64,000 nucleotides of DNA. It comes from Scilla litardierei (taxonomy: Eukaryota; Streptophyta; Magnoliopsida; Asparagales; Asparagaceae). The stretch covers positions 147,333,266 through 147,397,265 of the forward strand of contig CM061142.1 of assembly GCA_030789695.1 (NCBI GenBank). Direction: 5' to 3'. The position numbers and the translations under genes are program-made. The stretch's first letter is position 1. The number at the start of each line of letters is the position of its first letter. Of the stretch, positions 24,172-35,740 are shown piece by piece. The notes beneath the pieces were generated by a model, which saw only the letters and a list, made by a program, of their open reading frames with translations, ran no database searches and was not told where the DNA came from.

Positions 24172-26556
24172 TGTAACGACCCACTCACGGGGCCTGTTAC
24201 TGCTTGGATCATGCACAAGTCCTGCTAGGTACCAATGAAGTCAACACAGGCTCAGTTGCAGAAATACGCCAAAATACTGATAATGAAAGTGGTTTTACAA
24301 CCTTATTACAACCCAGCAGCTAACAGGAAAGGAAAATACAACCGAAAATACAAAAGGTACATCAAACCACTCTGAAAACAACAAAGCAAATCTCCCACAC
24401 TCACTCTCAATACTCAGGGTCTAGCTGGTCCTGCTGGTCGAACTCAACCACAAACTCAGGGTTTGCAGCCTCTGGTGCAAACTCTTCAACCTGTGATGTA
24501 TCTGGCAAGACCACCACAAAAAGGAGGGGTTGTCAGGATCAGACGTAACTCAAAGTATCTCTAGTACGATATTTAAAACAATAAACTAACATGGCTAAAC
24601 TAGCAGAGACAATAAGTAAAGTGCGTACAATAGAACAAAAAGACCACATCACAGCTTTATCACTATTACAATTCTGTTAGCAGTAAACAATATGAAATTG
24701 ACCAATTACGAGGTTTTTAGTGTGCCTGATCCTAGTTCGTGACTTATAAAGGGTAGTACGGTAAGCAACCAAGAGTCCACCTGATATCCCGGGTTACAAT
24801 CAAAACGATACTGTTCAACAAATCGATACTATTCAATACTGTTCAATACGAAGATCGGACTGGTCGCTCCCGCACTTCCGCAATCATAAGTTACCCCAAA
24901 ACCCAGGTGTGTGTGCAGGTTATCATGTTTACAATTTACGAGTCAACTACTATTCTCACTTATCCAATCACCTCTTTCGGTTAAACCTGTCACGGAGTTC
25001 AATTCAATTACTTTACGATACGGTGCAACTTAAGATACTATGCAACTTATCAATTTTAGCTAACGGTTCATGTGAAAAACTTGCTGATGAAAAGAATCTA
25101 ATTTAGCATGCACCAATATTGTTTTTAAACCCCATAGCTAGGGCACTGTGAGTTACCGATTCGCCTTGTAGCAAAAGGCGCGCTTTGGTCAGCGGTAGTG
25201 GTACCTGGTTCACGTAGGTTACACGGCAAGTTAGCTACACAATTTAATAAAACTTAACTTATGAAAATTAATTTACTTATCTAACTTAACTTAGTACTAA
25301 AATTTAATTAAAACTTTAAATTAACTTAACATTAAAAACTTGGATATTTAACTTAACTTATATAAATTATATAATAAACTATAACAGTAACTCAAATTAC
25401 TAACTTATATTATAACTTATTATAATTAACTAACTCATATAATAACTCACCTACCCCCCTCTCCCCCTCTCCCTGTCTTCTCTCTGTCTTTCGTTCTTTG
25501 CCCTTCTTTTTTTTTTCATTTTTTTTTGTTCAGGCACACACCCACGCACGCAACGGGAGGGGAAAGGGAACTCACGGCGGCGCGCAAGGGGAGGCCGGCC
25601 TGGGGAGCTCCGGCGACAGGGGCCTGGGGGCGGCGATCGGGCTGGAGATTGGAGGCGGGCGGCGGCCTAGGGCGCTCGGGGAGGCCGGATCGGGGCCGGG
25701 GCGTCGGCGTGGGGCTCTGGAGGCGGCGGGAGGCGGGATCCGGCGGGGGCGACGCATACGGGGGTGGCGCACGGCGGTCAGGCAGCGGGATCCGACTCGG
25801 GCGGCTTCGCAGCGGATCGGGGATGGCGAGATATTGGGGTTTCAATTTGGGTTTGATTTTTGGAATTGAATTTGTTGATTGTTTTCTGGTTGTTTGATCT
25901 CTGGTTGTTTGTAAGGAGATTGTGGAAGGCTGATGGGTTTGTGTGGAGGAGGTGATGGACGAAGGGGGTGGTGATGGTGGAGGGATGGTTGTTGGCTATA
26001 GGTTGTGCTTGGTTGTCGCTGCTGTTGAGATTGTTTGTTGAATGGGGGAGAGGAAGGCTGATGGGTTTGCTGCTGTGTGCTCGTTCCTTAAGGTTGGTTT
26101 AAGAACAATGAGAGGAGGGAGGAGACAGATTAAAAGAGTTGGTTGATGGTAGGCGGAAATGAAAGCGGGATGTCGGATCTCACCGATTTCTTTCGGTGGG
26201 ATTCAATTAGGTGGGTTAGGGTTAGGTTAAAGTAAGATGGTAAGAGAAATTTAGAAAATTAATTTAGTAAAAAAAAGAAGTTAGTAAAAATAATATTAAT
26301 AATAAGTTAATTAATGATTTTGATTAGTAAAAAGTAATTTCTGTGATTTTAACATAGTTAATAGTAATTAGCTAATTAGTAATCAACTCTTAACTAAAAG
26401 CAATGGCCCAAAAGTTACGCTACGGCAAAACTAAAATAAAGACGCGCTCGCGTCAACGTGCGGACGATAACCACTCGGATGAAAATAACCGGATCAACGA
26501 AGTAAAAATACACGCACACAACAGTCAAAATACGACTAGAAAAACAGGCCGTTACA
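24172..26556 (-). repeat. GYP-2 5' LTR (right on + strand)
   Basis: 2385 bp, collinear with 17054-19438. Substitutions noted by eye include ctctg/ctcag, ttgcc/ttgtc, tcaac/tcagc and several in the GC-rich part. Confidence 0.95.
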
Positions 26557-27940
26557 ATACGGCAGTAGGATCTGTGTACCCTCAGGTGATATCAGAGACT
26601 AGCTGATGAATGAAGCTCATAGCTCTCCCTATTCCATTCACCCTAGCAGTACCAAGATGTACAAGGATCTCCGTCTGAATTTTTGGTGGCATGGTATGAA
26701 GAGGAAAGTAGCTCGAAGAGTCGCCAAGTGTCTAGTGTGTCAGCAAGTGAAGGCTGAACGCCATCGCATTGCTGGATTGCTTCAACCTCTACTGATTCCA
26801 GAGTGGAAGTGGCAGCACATCACCATGGACTTCGTGACTGGACTATCTCGGAGCACCAAGAAAAATGACGTGATTTGGTTTATCGTTGACCAATTAACCA
26901 AGTCTGTGCATTTCATTCCCTTCTGAGTAGGACAATCTACGGAGATGCTGGCGAAGAAGTGTATGGAGGTAATTACCTTTCTCATACCCTTATACCTTCT
27001 TTCTAGTACATGTCATGATGTGAATGATAATCGTGCAGGAGATTGTGCAATTACATGGAGTCCACGTGAGTATCGTCTCTGACCAAGACACAAGATTCAC
27101 ATCCCAGTTCTGGAAGAGTCTGCAGACGAATCTGGGTACCAGTCTGAGTTTCAGCATTGTGTATCACCCGCAGATTGATGGACAGTCAGAGCACACTATC
27201 CAGATATTGGAGGATATGTTGCGAGCTTGCATGTTGGATCTTAAGGGTTCGTGGGAAGATCACCTACATCTAGTGGAGTTTGCCTGCAACAAAAGCTATT
27301 AAGCCAGTATTGTCATGGTGCCATTTGCTGCACTGTATAGAAGGATATGTCGATCTCCACTGCATTGGGGTGACATTGGTGACAGAGAGCTGTTGAGACC
27401 CAAAATGATAGTTGAGGCTGTGGATGTAGTGCATACCATCAGGGATAAGCTTCTTATTGCACATGATCGGTATAAGCATTGGGCTGATGCTAAACGCCGT
27501 CCTTTGGAATTCAAAGCTAGAGATCATGTATTCTTGAAGATATCCCCAAACAGAGGAGTGATCCATTTTGGGAAGCGCGGCAAGCTCTGTTCGAGATTCA
27601 TTAGACCATTTGATGTACTAGAGCGAGTTGGAGAGGTAGCTTATCGTCTAGCACCGCCGCCTTCATTGGAGGGAGTACATGATGTTTTTCATGTAACTCA
27701 GCTGCGTCGTTACATCAGCGACCCTTCTCATGCTGTCGATTACTCAGAGATTACGGTTCAACCGGACCTGACTTTTAAGCAGCAACTAGTGCAGATCTTA
27801 GACCGATGTCAGAAACGCTCAGGAACAAGGTCGTCGAGCTCGTGAAAGTGATGTGGCATCATGATTCGCCTAGAGAATCCTCCTGGGAACGGGAAGACGA
27901 AATGCGAGAGCGTTACCCATATTTGTTCCATGTCCATTAG
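26557..27940 (+). pseudogene. GYP-1 pol part 2: integrase and chromodomain-like tail
   Basis: Continues SLRY with GSRICVP, then the HHCC finger ([17 protein letters not shown]), MDFVTGL, a SDQDTRF box (Arg of SDRD changed), DGQSEHT and GPFD-like segments, ending [18 protein letters not shown] and a stop at 27938. In-frame stops lie at 26923 and 27300, with a frameshift at about 27825. A candidate intron (26969-27038) splits the integrase core. Confidence 0.85.
26969..27038 (+). other. GYP-1 integrase intron (70 nt, candidate)
   Basis: ATGGAG|GTAATT donor and CGTGCAG|GAG acceptor. Removal joins KKCME to EIVQLHGV, matching the uninterrupted [11 protein letters not shown] of GYP-2 without gain or loss of residues. 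Phase 0. Confidence 0.75.
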
Positions 27941-27954
27941 TTGATAGAAATTCC

Positions 27955-29152
27955 TGTTGGGTAATGTATGCCCTCAGATCATTTGTATCTGATGCAAATG
28001 ATATTTTAAGCTTAGATATGGGACTATTTTGCATGTGATGCAAAAGGAGTTAAATGTGTTTTAAGACCATATTTAATATAATAAACGCATTAAAAAGGTT
28101 ACCTGGATGACGGGATCGTCCCGCTCTAAACGCAGGTTCAAACTGCGTCAAAAACGGAGTCCAAATGCACAAGTTAGAGCCAAAAAAAGTCAGCCAAAGC
28201 TGTTGGGCTGAACCCAGTGAAAATGGAGGCCCACCAAGCCCAAATTTTCTGGTTAGGGTTTTTTGAAACCCGGGATTTTTTTGACGGCTGGATTTTCCAT
28301 CTTTGAATGGTTTTTGGCTAACTTTGAGACGACGTTTGAGGGGTCAAAAGACGTCGGATTGACTCACCGTTTTTTCCTACGCGTTCACCGTTCAAGTCTC
28401 TTCGATTTGATAGGTTATATCAAATGTGAAGCTCAATAGTAAGGGAGTTAAAATTCATGGAAGTTTGGCCTTTTGTTAAGGCAAACTAACTTGATTTATT
28501 AACTCCAACAAGTTTAGTCCCACATTGGAAGTGGAGTAAAGGGGAGGGGTCAGCCCCCTATATAAACAGGGGTCTGCTCCCCTCCTCTAAACTCGTCCCA
28601 AGCTCTAGATCTGATCGGCTCCCAAAAATATTGGAGTACGCTCGGATCTAAGCTTAAAATAAATATTTTTACTTCTCCCTAAATTTCTGTCTTACTCCTG
28701 AAGGGCTCTAGCAAAGCCACGAAGGGGTTCGGATCCGATCCGAAATCTTGGCGAAGGATCGCGCTCGGGTGAAACTTTCTTTGGTGCGTGGTTGGCGCGG
28801 CGACAAGAGGATTGCTCACCTCGGGACGCAGAGCGGTTCGAGGAGCGGTTCGGCGCGGGATGGGGAGCGGCTCGAAAGACGGTGCGGTACCCCTTGCCAG
28901 TATGAAGACAAGGTTTCGGTTATGTGAATTTAATTAGCTTTCCTTTAATTTAATCGCAGCAGTTTAGATCCTTCTTGGGGTGGTCAAATACACCCCAAGT
29001 CGGCAAAGATCCTGGCTAAGGGTCTTTAACCTTAGGGATTCGTTAAAATAGTTTAACAAATCAATTTTTTCCGATGCATTCTTTTCGATCTATAGTCCGT
29101 CTGACTTAGGACAGGCATAGATTTGTGCCCTGACGGTCTATAAAACCCAACA
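27955..29152 (+). repeat. COP-3 5' LTR
   Basis: Contains a TATA box in ccctatataaac (about 28557-28566), placed between inverted copies of aggggagc-like sequence, and ends tataaaacccaaca. Confidence 0.93.
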
Positions 29153-29153
29153 T

Positions 29154-29165
29154 TGGTATCAGAGC
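29154..29165 (+). other. COP-3 primer binding site (initiator Met tRNA)
   Basis: tggtatcagagc, an exact match to the usual plant initiator-Met PBS, 1 nt after the LTR. Confidence 0.95.
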
Positions 29166-32100
29166 ATGGTTTGCATGATGATCTAGGACTGCGATATAAT
29201 TAATTGAAATTCTTTTTAAATGCCTTTTAAAATGTTTTAAATTTATGTGTTAATTTTAAAATGAATTTAAATTATTAAAAATTATATGCGATAAAGATTT
29301 TAGTAGCATGCAAATTTTATAATTATTTTAAAACAAGTTTTTTTTATTTTTTTATGAGATAAAAATAAAATGTTTCAAAATCATAATTGTTAATTTAAGT
29401 GTTAAATTTAAGAATGCATGTTTATTGTGTATTAGATAAACCTTTTTCTATTTAATTGTTAAATAGTTGGACACTCATTTTATGCGTTAAAATAGTGTAG
29501 TTTATGCTTAATGGCTATGTTATTCTTGTCTCTTATTTGATAACACAAGACAACCCTTTTAGGTTAGCTATTAAGAACTCGTTAAAATTTATGAAATGAA
29601 TTTTAATGACATGCTATGTTTTATAAATCATTAACAACCTTTTGAGATCTAATTCCTGATTAGGGTAGTCCCTTTAACGGCGATTATTATTTTAATAGTT
29701 ATAATAATAATTCTCATTAAAAGACTACGCTTAAAGCGTTGTAAATGAATTTATTAAAATCCTAATAACGATTAGGATAGCACGTGAACCTTATAGTTGA
29801 TAAGGATTTTATAAAAGTTATTAACAAATCCTAAAATTTTGAATTTTAAGGATTCAACTAGTTGATAGGATTAATTAGTTGTTAATAAAAGCCTTTTAGT
29901 TTACGGCACGCATATATAAATGATAAGTGGCATTCAATGGATCATGATACCGGTCAATGTGCTTGGCTAAGTTTGTTGGGTCACCCTAGCTAGACTGGGG
30001 GTAAGTGACTCTGGCTTAGTCAATTCCCTGGCCGTGTCCGCTGGACCGCAATGACACAAATCATGATTATATGACACACTGGACTATATCTAAGTCAAAT
30101 ACGTTAATAATATTGTTCAAGATTAGCCGTAGCCCTCCTTGTTTTAGAGTTTGGCAACTATAGGTTCTTTGATATAGTTGTTGAGTCAACTCAAGCTATG
30201 TCATAGACACTTTATGGTAACCAACTTCTCAATACATGAGATGTAGTCTAGACTTGACCCAAACCGTCGTGTCGTGAATACATCGAGCGCCGACGTAAGT
30301 TAGGCTAGACACGAAAACAAGGATCCGACTAGACTAGTCTTTATGATTTGTTGAGTCAACTCAAGGTCATAAGTGACTAGGGGTAAAAACCGATAAGGGA
30401 ATCACATTCGATGTGATTGATGAAGAGTCGTCTATCAATCACAGAGTTAAGAAACTTGTTGAGTCAACTCAAGGTTGTGAGACTCATGGTGGTCGGATCC
30501 CTTTCCCATTATATTTAATTTTTCGTTCATTAATTGGATTAAAATGATCACAAAAATAGTGGGTGGATATAGATTGATAAAAGCCATTCTATCTATATTT
30601 ATTATTGAACATATGCTAAACTAGGGTAAAGTTCTAAGTTTACCAATGGAATCAAAAATAATATTCTAAGAGAATAAGTTAACTGGTCCAAATGATTGAT
30701 TAATGGAATATCAAGTTAAATTCTAATTGATAGAATAAATTATATTCTCATTGACATTAAAACGACCTTCTTAAGGACAGACTTAAGGAATATGATTTCA
30801 TTAAGTTCTGAGTCCAACAAAATAAATGCACGCTACATGTTACTTGCCTCTATATGAGGCAGCTGGAACATATTGATGTTCAAAAGCAAGTTTCTCCATA
30901 CAATTTGTTGAGTCAACTCAAGGTTGTATGGAAAATGGTTTCGATCCGCAAGGTTCGAAACTTCGATCAAACTGTTTGATTCGAAGATGAGTGCATGAGC
31001 AGTACAAGACCATGTATCCAAATTAGATCTTAAGTCACGCAACTTATTGAGTCAACTCAAGGTTGTGAAGCTCAAGTGTTTGGACACGTTAGGTGTTTGT
31101 ACAGCTAGTAATTTTGTTGTTACATTTAATATCTAAATGAGATTTAGAAAAGGAAGAAGGCACTCAGGAAATGTCAAATTAAGAAAGATAGTTTTATTTA
31201 TCATTAGTAAAGGCATAAGTAGGAGGGACAGAAAATGTGACATATTTGATGTCATGATTTCAAAAATAATTGTTATACAAAAGACGTCTAACACATTTTT
31301 GACGAATGTCGTCACCTCGTTTCTGAAGCAATGTTTCGTGTTAGTAATTTGTAATAATAGTTAATATATGAATACGCAAGATAGTAACAAACTTATATGG
31401 AAAAATAGACTAGGCTGTATCATAGAGACTAAGCTTCACAAGTCACATAAAGAGGGGTCTGACCTCTCGTATTATGAAGTCTACAGACACTTGTGAATCT
31501 TATTCTCAAATGTATGATGGCCAAAACTCCTTCTGTAAGACAGTGGGAGAATGAGTTGTTGAATTCTGTCTCGAACATACTGATGTACTCGAGTCTAGAT
31601 TAGCCAGAATAAGTTATTCTTATTTTATTAAGACACGTGTTCTTGATGAAACACAAGTCTGATAAAATAGAGAACAAAATGACAAAAGTATTTGAAATGA
31701 TTCGATTAGATCGAAAAGTCAAATACTTAGTTGTATAAATCTTGCATAAATAAAAGAAAATGTGATTTTCTCTCAGGTCAAGTAAGAGAGCAAGCATCAC
31801 ACTTTGTTAGACATAGTGCGACTCATGGCAAAGTGACCGAGTTACAATCCTCCCTCTGGGTTAAGTCCCAGAAGGAAATGCCTAGGTTTTGATAAGGCTC
31901 TATAAGAACATTATCAATAAGATATTCATTAAATCAATCGTTAGGAAGTTAAAGAATTACTCGAGTCTCGTGAGATGAAGAGTCGAGTTAGACATCATAG
32001 TCGATGATGGTCTAAGATTAACTTCCACGATGAAATTCAGAGTATAGACTCTGATTAACAACTTGATGCAATAGGTCCGTGCACGCAAATAAAGTATGGA

Positions 32101-32664
32101 CTTTAGTTTACGTGCCCAAAAGAAATTGTTTTTTAATGTCTACAAGTAAATCTTCAAGTTAGAAGATTGGTGCAGAAAGGAAAATAGTGAAGTACAATTA
32201 CGTTGATTGAGAACGTTTTCATCCTAATTCTTATAAACGGATTATGTTGAAACCGTCTCGCCAGCAGATGCGTACAAATCTACTCGGACCGAACTCGATG
32301 TAAACGCTTATGATAACCATGAAAACTGGAGCATTCATTTGTAGTTCATTTTCTAAATATGATTTAGAAGAACGAACTTATATGAATTGACCAGAGAGTT
32401 TTTAAGGTCAGTGGGAGCGAATAAAACGCATGCGAGGCATCAAGGGGATGGAACATATTTTGATAAAGTGGTCAAAAGAGTTTGACACCTTTAAATATGA
32501 ACCATCTAAAATGGCCAATAACTTAATAAAATTATTGTCGTAAGGTACGATGAGCTGGATGAGATCCAAAGAAATTAAATATTATGGATTCCAAAGGACC
32601 AAAGGAATTATTTGAATGAGATTCAAATGGTTGGTTTAATATGAACATAGAAACCCCTTAAGTC
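29166..32664 (+). other. COP-3 non-coding interior with hairpin array
   Basis: No gene is seen. Five copies of TTGAGTCAACTCAA lie at 30181-30194, 30351-30364, 30459-30472, 30908-30921 and 31047-31060. Many other short inverted repeats follow: 30400-30418, 30938-30961, 30961-30986, 31432-31497, 31686-31728, 32038-32053, 32080-32115 and 32149-32168. The density suggests a folded RNA or repeated protein-binding palindromes. The first 900 bases (29170-30100) are AT-rich and show nothing recognisable. Confidence 0.7.
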
Positions 32665-32773
32665 TATACAGTAGACGGTTTAGCAGATCCACTCACGAAG
32701 GCTCTACCACATGAAGTCTGAAAAGACTTATGTGTAAAATACGGTATGAGATACCGGGATAAATGGGTCTGAG
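32665..32773 (+). pseudogene. Relic of copia RNase H C-terminus in COP-3
   Basis: Reads YTVDGLADPLTKALPHEV, stop, KDLCVKYGMRYRDKW, matching the usual ADPLTKAL...GM end of copia pol. It links COP-3 to an autonomous copia parent. The rest of pol is gone. Confidence 0.75.
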
Positions 32774-33913
32774 TGCAAGTGGGAGATATTGGGAGATGTA
32801 TGCACTCGAGGCATACATCTCTGTATAATTGTACAAACATCTTGTTCAAAATAACAGTAAGCTATTTGGTAATAATTTACCTAAGTTAAAACATAATGTA
32901 GTTATCATTAGATATTAACTTAGGTAAAGTCTGGAGACTTAATGCAAGGTCAAACATGTATCGAGATGAGAATCTCGATCATGGAGAAATGCTTGACCGT
33001 CTGTAGCATAAGTCTAAAAGGGTTCGTGGTCGTAGATGTTTCGAGAAAAGGATATCGAAACAATGGATTGACTATTGTGTCTTAGTCTTCACCGTATAGC
33101 GGTGACGATGATCTCATGATCGTTTGACTTAGCGAAGTCGAAGATGAGACACAGGTGCTCATTGGAGAATGAGTTCACTGAACGACCCACAAGAGTTATC
33201 ATATGGTTATATTGACCAACCTGTCAATGATAAATCTTAGTGATGATAGGCAAGTTGGTCTTTTGACTTGAGGTCATTGAACGAACCTGTGCGTGAACGG
33301 TGTCACTTAGATCACTGACTTAGCTTCGAGGCAAGGCCTGTCGAAAGGTCTTTGGTTAGGTGATATTTGAAGCATACGAGGAGAGTAATGACCAAGAGAG
33401 GATTCTTCTCTCCCGATAAATGAGAGTTAGTGTCGTAGAGTTAGTTCGGTCTTTAGTGAAATCTCTGGCCAGAGTATGTTGGAAGAAGTCCAACATTATT
33501 TGACTAAAGATCGATGGAAACTAACCGGTTTTGAGGTATTGGGATTGACAGTTTGACCGTACCCTAGACTTGAACTAAATGATATAGTTTAGACGAAGAG
33601 ACTATAACTACGAAATTTCATCATGGACACAGTCAGGGTGGTCCCGACAATACTCATGTCGATGAGTTTATCACATAAGTATGATATTGAAACAGGGACG
33701 ACAACTACTGTTCGTGGTCACTGCCGTCTGGGGCTTCGAACCCCACTTGTAGTAGGGTTAGGCTGTAGGGTTTCACACAGAGTGCGACCTTCGTCGAGTA
33801 ATATGTAGAAACATTAGGGAGAATATGCATTTGATGCAAAGGATAGAACACTGCAAAGAGTTTGCAGTTATCTTCTGTATTCAGGATAAATGATCCCGAG
33901 TACAAGTGGGAGA
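32774..33913 (+). other. COP-3 3' non-coding block between two PPT-like junctions
   Basis: It begins with gcaagtgggagatattgggagatgtatgc, closely resembling the real PPT/3' LTR junction at 33901 (acaagtgggagatgttgggggatgtatgc). The intervening 1.1 kb contains further inverted repeats (for example 33217-33262) and no gene. Confidence 0.6.
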
Positions 33914-35119
33914 TGTTGGGGGATGTATGCCCTCAGATCATTTGTATCTGATGCAAATGATATTTTAAGCTTAGATATGGTACTATTTTGCATGTGATGC
34001 AAAAGGAGTTAAATGTGTCTTAAATTGTTTAAAACTATATTTAATATAATAAACGCATTGAAAAGGTTACCTGGATGACGGGATCGTCCCGCTCTAAACG
34101 CGGGTTCAAACCGCGTCAAAAACGGAGTCCAAATGCACAAGTTAGAGCCAAAACAAGTCAGCCCAAACTGTTGGGCTGAACCCAGCAAAAATGGAGGCCC
34201 ACCAAGCCCGAATTTTCTGGTTAGGGTTTTTGAAACCTGAGATTCTTTTGGCGACTGGATTTTCCATCTTTGAATGGTTTTTGGCTAACTTTGAGAGGAC
34301 GTTTGAGGGGTTAAATGACGTCGGATTGACTCGCCGTTTTTTCATACGCGTTCACCGTTCAAGTCTCTTCGATTTGATAGGTTGTAACAAATGTGAAGCT
34401 CAATGGTGAGGGAGTTAAAATTCATGGAAGTTTGGCCTTTTATTAAGGCAAACTAACTTGATTTATTAACTCCAAAAAGTTTAGTCCCACATCAGAAGTG
34501 GAGTAAAGGGGAGGGGTCAGCCCCCTATATAAATAGGGGTCTGCTCCCCTCCTCTAAACTCGTCCCAAGCTCTAGATCTGAGCGGCTCCCAAAAATGTTG
34601 GAGCACGCTCGGATCTAAGCTTAAAATAAATATTTTTCCTTCTCCCTAAATTTCTGCCTTACTCCTGAAGGGCTCTAGCAAAGCCACGAAGGGGTTCAGA
34701 TCAGATCCAAAATCTTGGCGAAGGATCGCGCTCGGGTGAAACTTTCTTCGGCGCGTGGTTGGCTCGGCGACAAGAGGATTACTCGTCTCGGGACGTAGAG
34801 CAGTTCGAGGAGCGGTTCGGCACGGGATGGGGAGCGGCACGGAAGACGGTGCGGTACACCTTGCCTGTACTAAGGCAAGGTTTCGGGTATGTGAATTTAA
34901 TTAGCTTCACTTTAATTTAATCGCAGCAGTTTAGATCCTTCTTGGGGTGGTCAAATCCACCCCAAGTCGGCAAAGATACTGGCTAAGGGTCTTTAACCTT
35001 AGGGATTCGTTAAAATAGTTTAACGAATCAATTTTTTCTGCTGTATTCTTTTCGATCTATAGTCCGTCCGACTTAGGACGGTCATAGATTTGTGCCCTGA
35101 GGGTTTATAAAACCCAACA
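33914..35119 (+). repeat. COP-3 3' LTR
   Basis: Preceded by the PPT acaagtgggaga. Collinear with the 5' LTR, with a small insertion near 34025. Confidence 0.93.
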
Positions 35120-35155
35120 ATTCCGAGGACGGAATTTTTCTTAAAGTGGATAGAA
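35120..35155 (+). other. GYP-1 PPT region
   Basis: attccgaggacggaatt box, then ttcttaaagtggatagaa, directly before the GYP-1 3' LTR. The first five bases also serve as the COP-3 duplication. Confidence 0.8.
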
Positions 35156-35685
35156 CGTAACGACATGTATTTCCTGATACGCTGGAGTTGAGTTCTATTT
35201 ATGAATGTCTATCATTATTACACTTTCATTATGTTGATTTAAATATTATCCCTAGTTTAAGCTAACTTATTAAATGTGTTATATCTATTGTTTTAAGTTT
35301 TTAAAACTCAAATGTTTGTTAAATTTAAATTCAAATACTTTGAAAACTTTTCTATTTAAATCCTAATTAAAACTGTAACAATTTTAGAAATACTCCCTCA
35401 TTAAACCCATTATTCTCTCCCTAATTATTATTATTGTTCAAACTTACCTTAAATCTTTTGCTATTAATTTCCCTAATCAAAATCATTAAAACAAAAATCA
35501 ATTTTAATCAAATCTCATTAAAACAAAATCTATTAAATTAAAACCTACCTATTTTGTTTAAACCCAACCCTAATCCTAAGGCCAACTCATGCACCCAGCC
35601 GCACACATGCTCACGCACACATACCCAATTATAAATCAATAAAAAAACCCGAAGGCTGCTTCTTCTAAAACCCCAGGCCCTCCCT

Positions 35686-35740
<55 letters not shown>

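Larger units (their letters stand above)
17054..26556 (-). mobile_element. GYP-2, intact young Tekay-like Ty3/gypsy element
   Basis: 9503 bp on the minus strand. Both LTRs are 2385 bp, with termini TGTAACG...CGTTACA. By eye they differ at about eleven substitutions and two poly-T length changes, about 99.5% identity. The left flank is atact and the right flank atacg, a 4-of-5 match to the expected duplication. Removing the element restores the GYP-1 reading SLRYGSR. gag and pol have no stops except at the intron, so the element could be autonomous. It is the youngest insertion in the window. Confidence 0.93.
27955..35119 (+). mobile_element. COP-3, non-autonomous copia derivative
   Basis: 7165 bp with LTRs of 1198 and 1206 bp (TGTTGGG...CCCAACA), an initiator-Met PBS and a perfect 5-bp duplication (attcc at 27950-27954 and 35120-35124). 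It is inserted just after the GYP-1 pol stop. The interior of about 4.8 kb has no frame longer than about 75 codons. Only a relic of a copia RNase H end remains at 32665-32773. Size and content suit a LARD-like derivative mobilised in trans. The LTRs look roughly 93-95% alike by eye. Confidence 0.9.

Noticed and set aside
32774..33913. A third complete LTR inside COP-3
   Set aside because: Only its start resembles the LTR junction; no matching end or duplication was found, so it is reported as a duplicated junction and not as an LTR.
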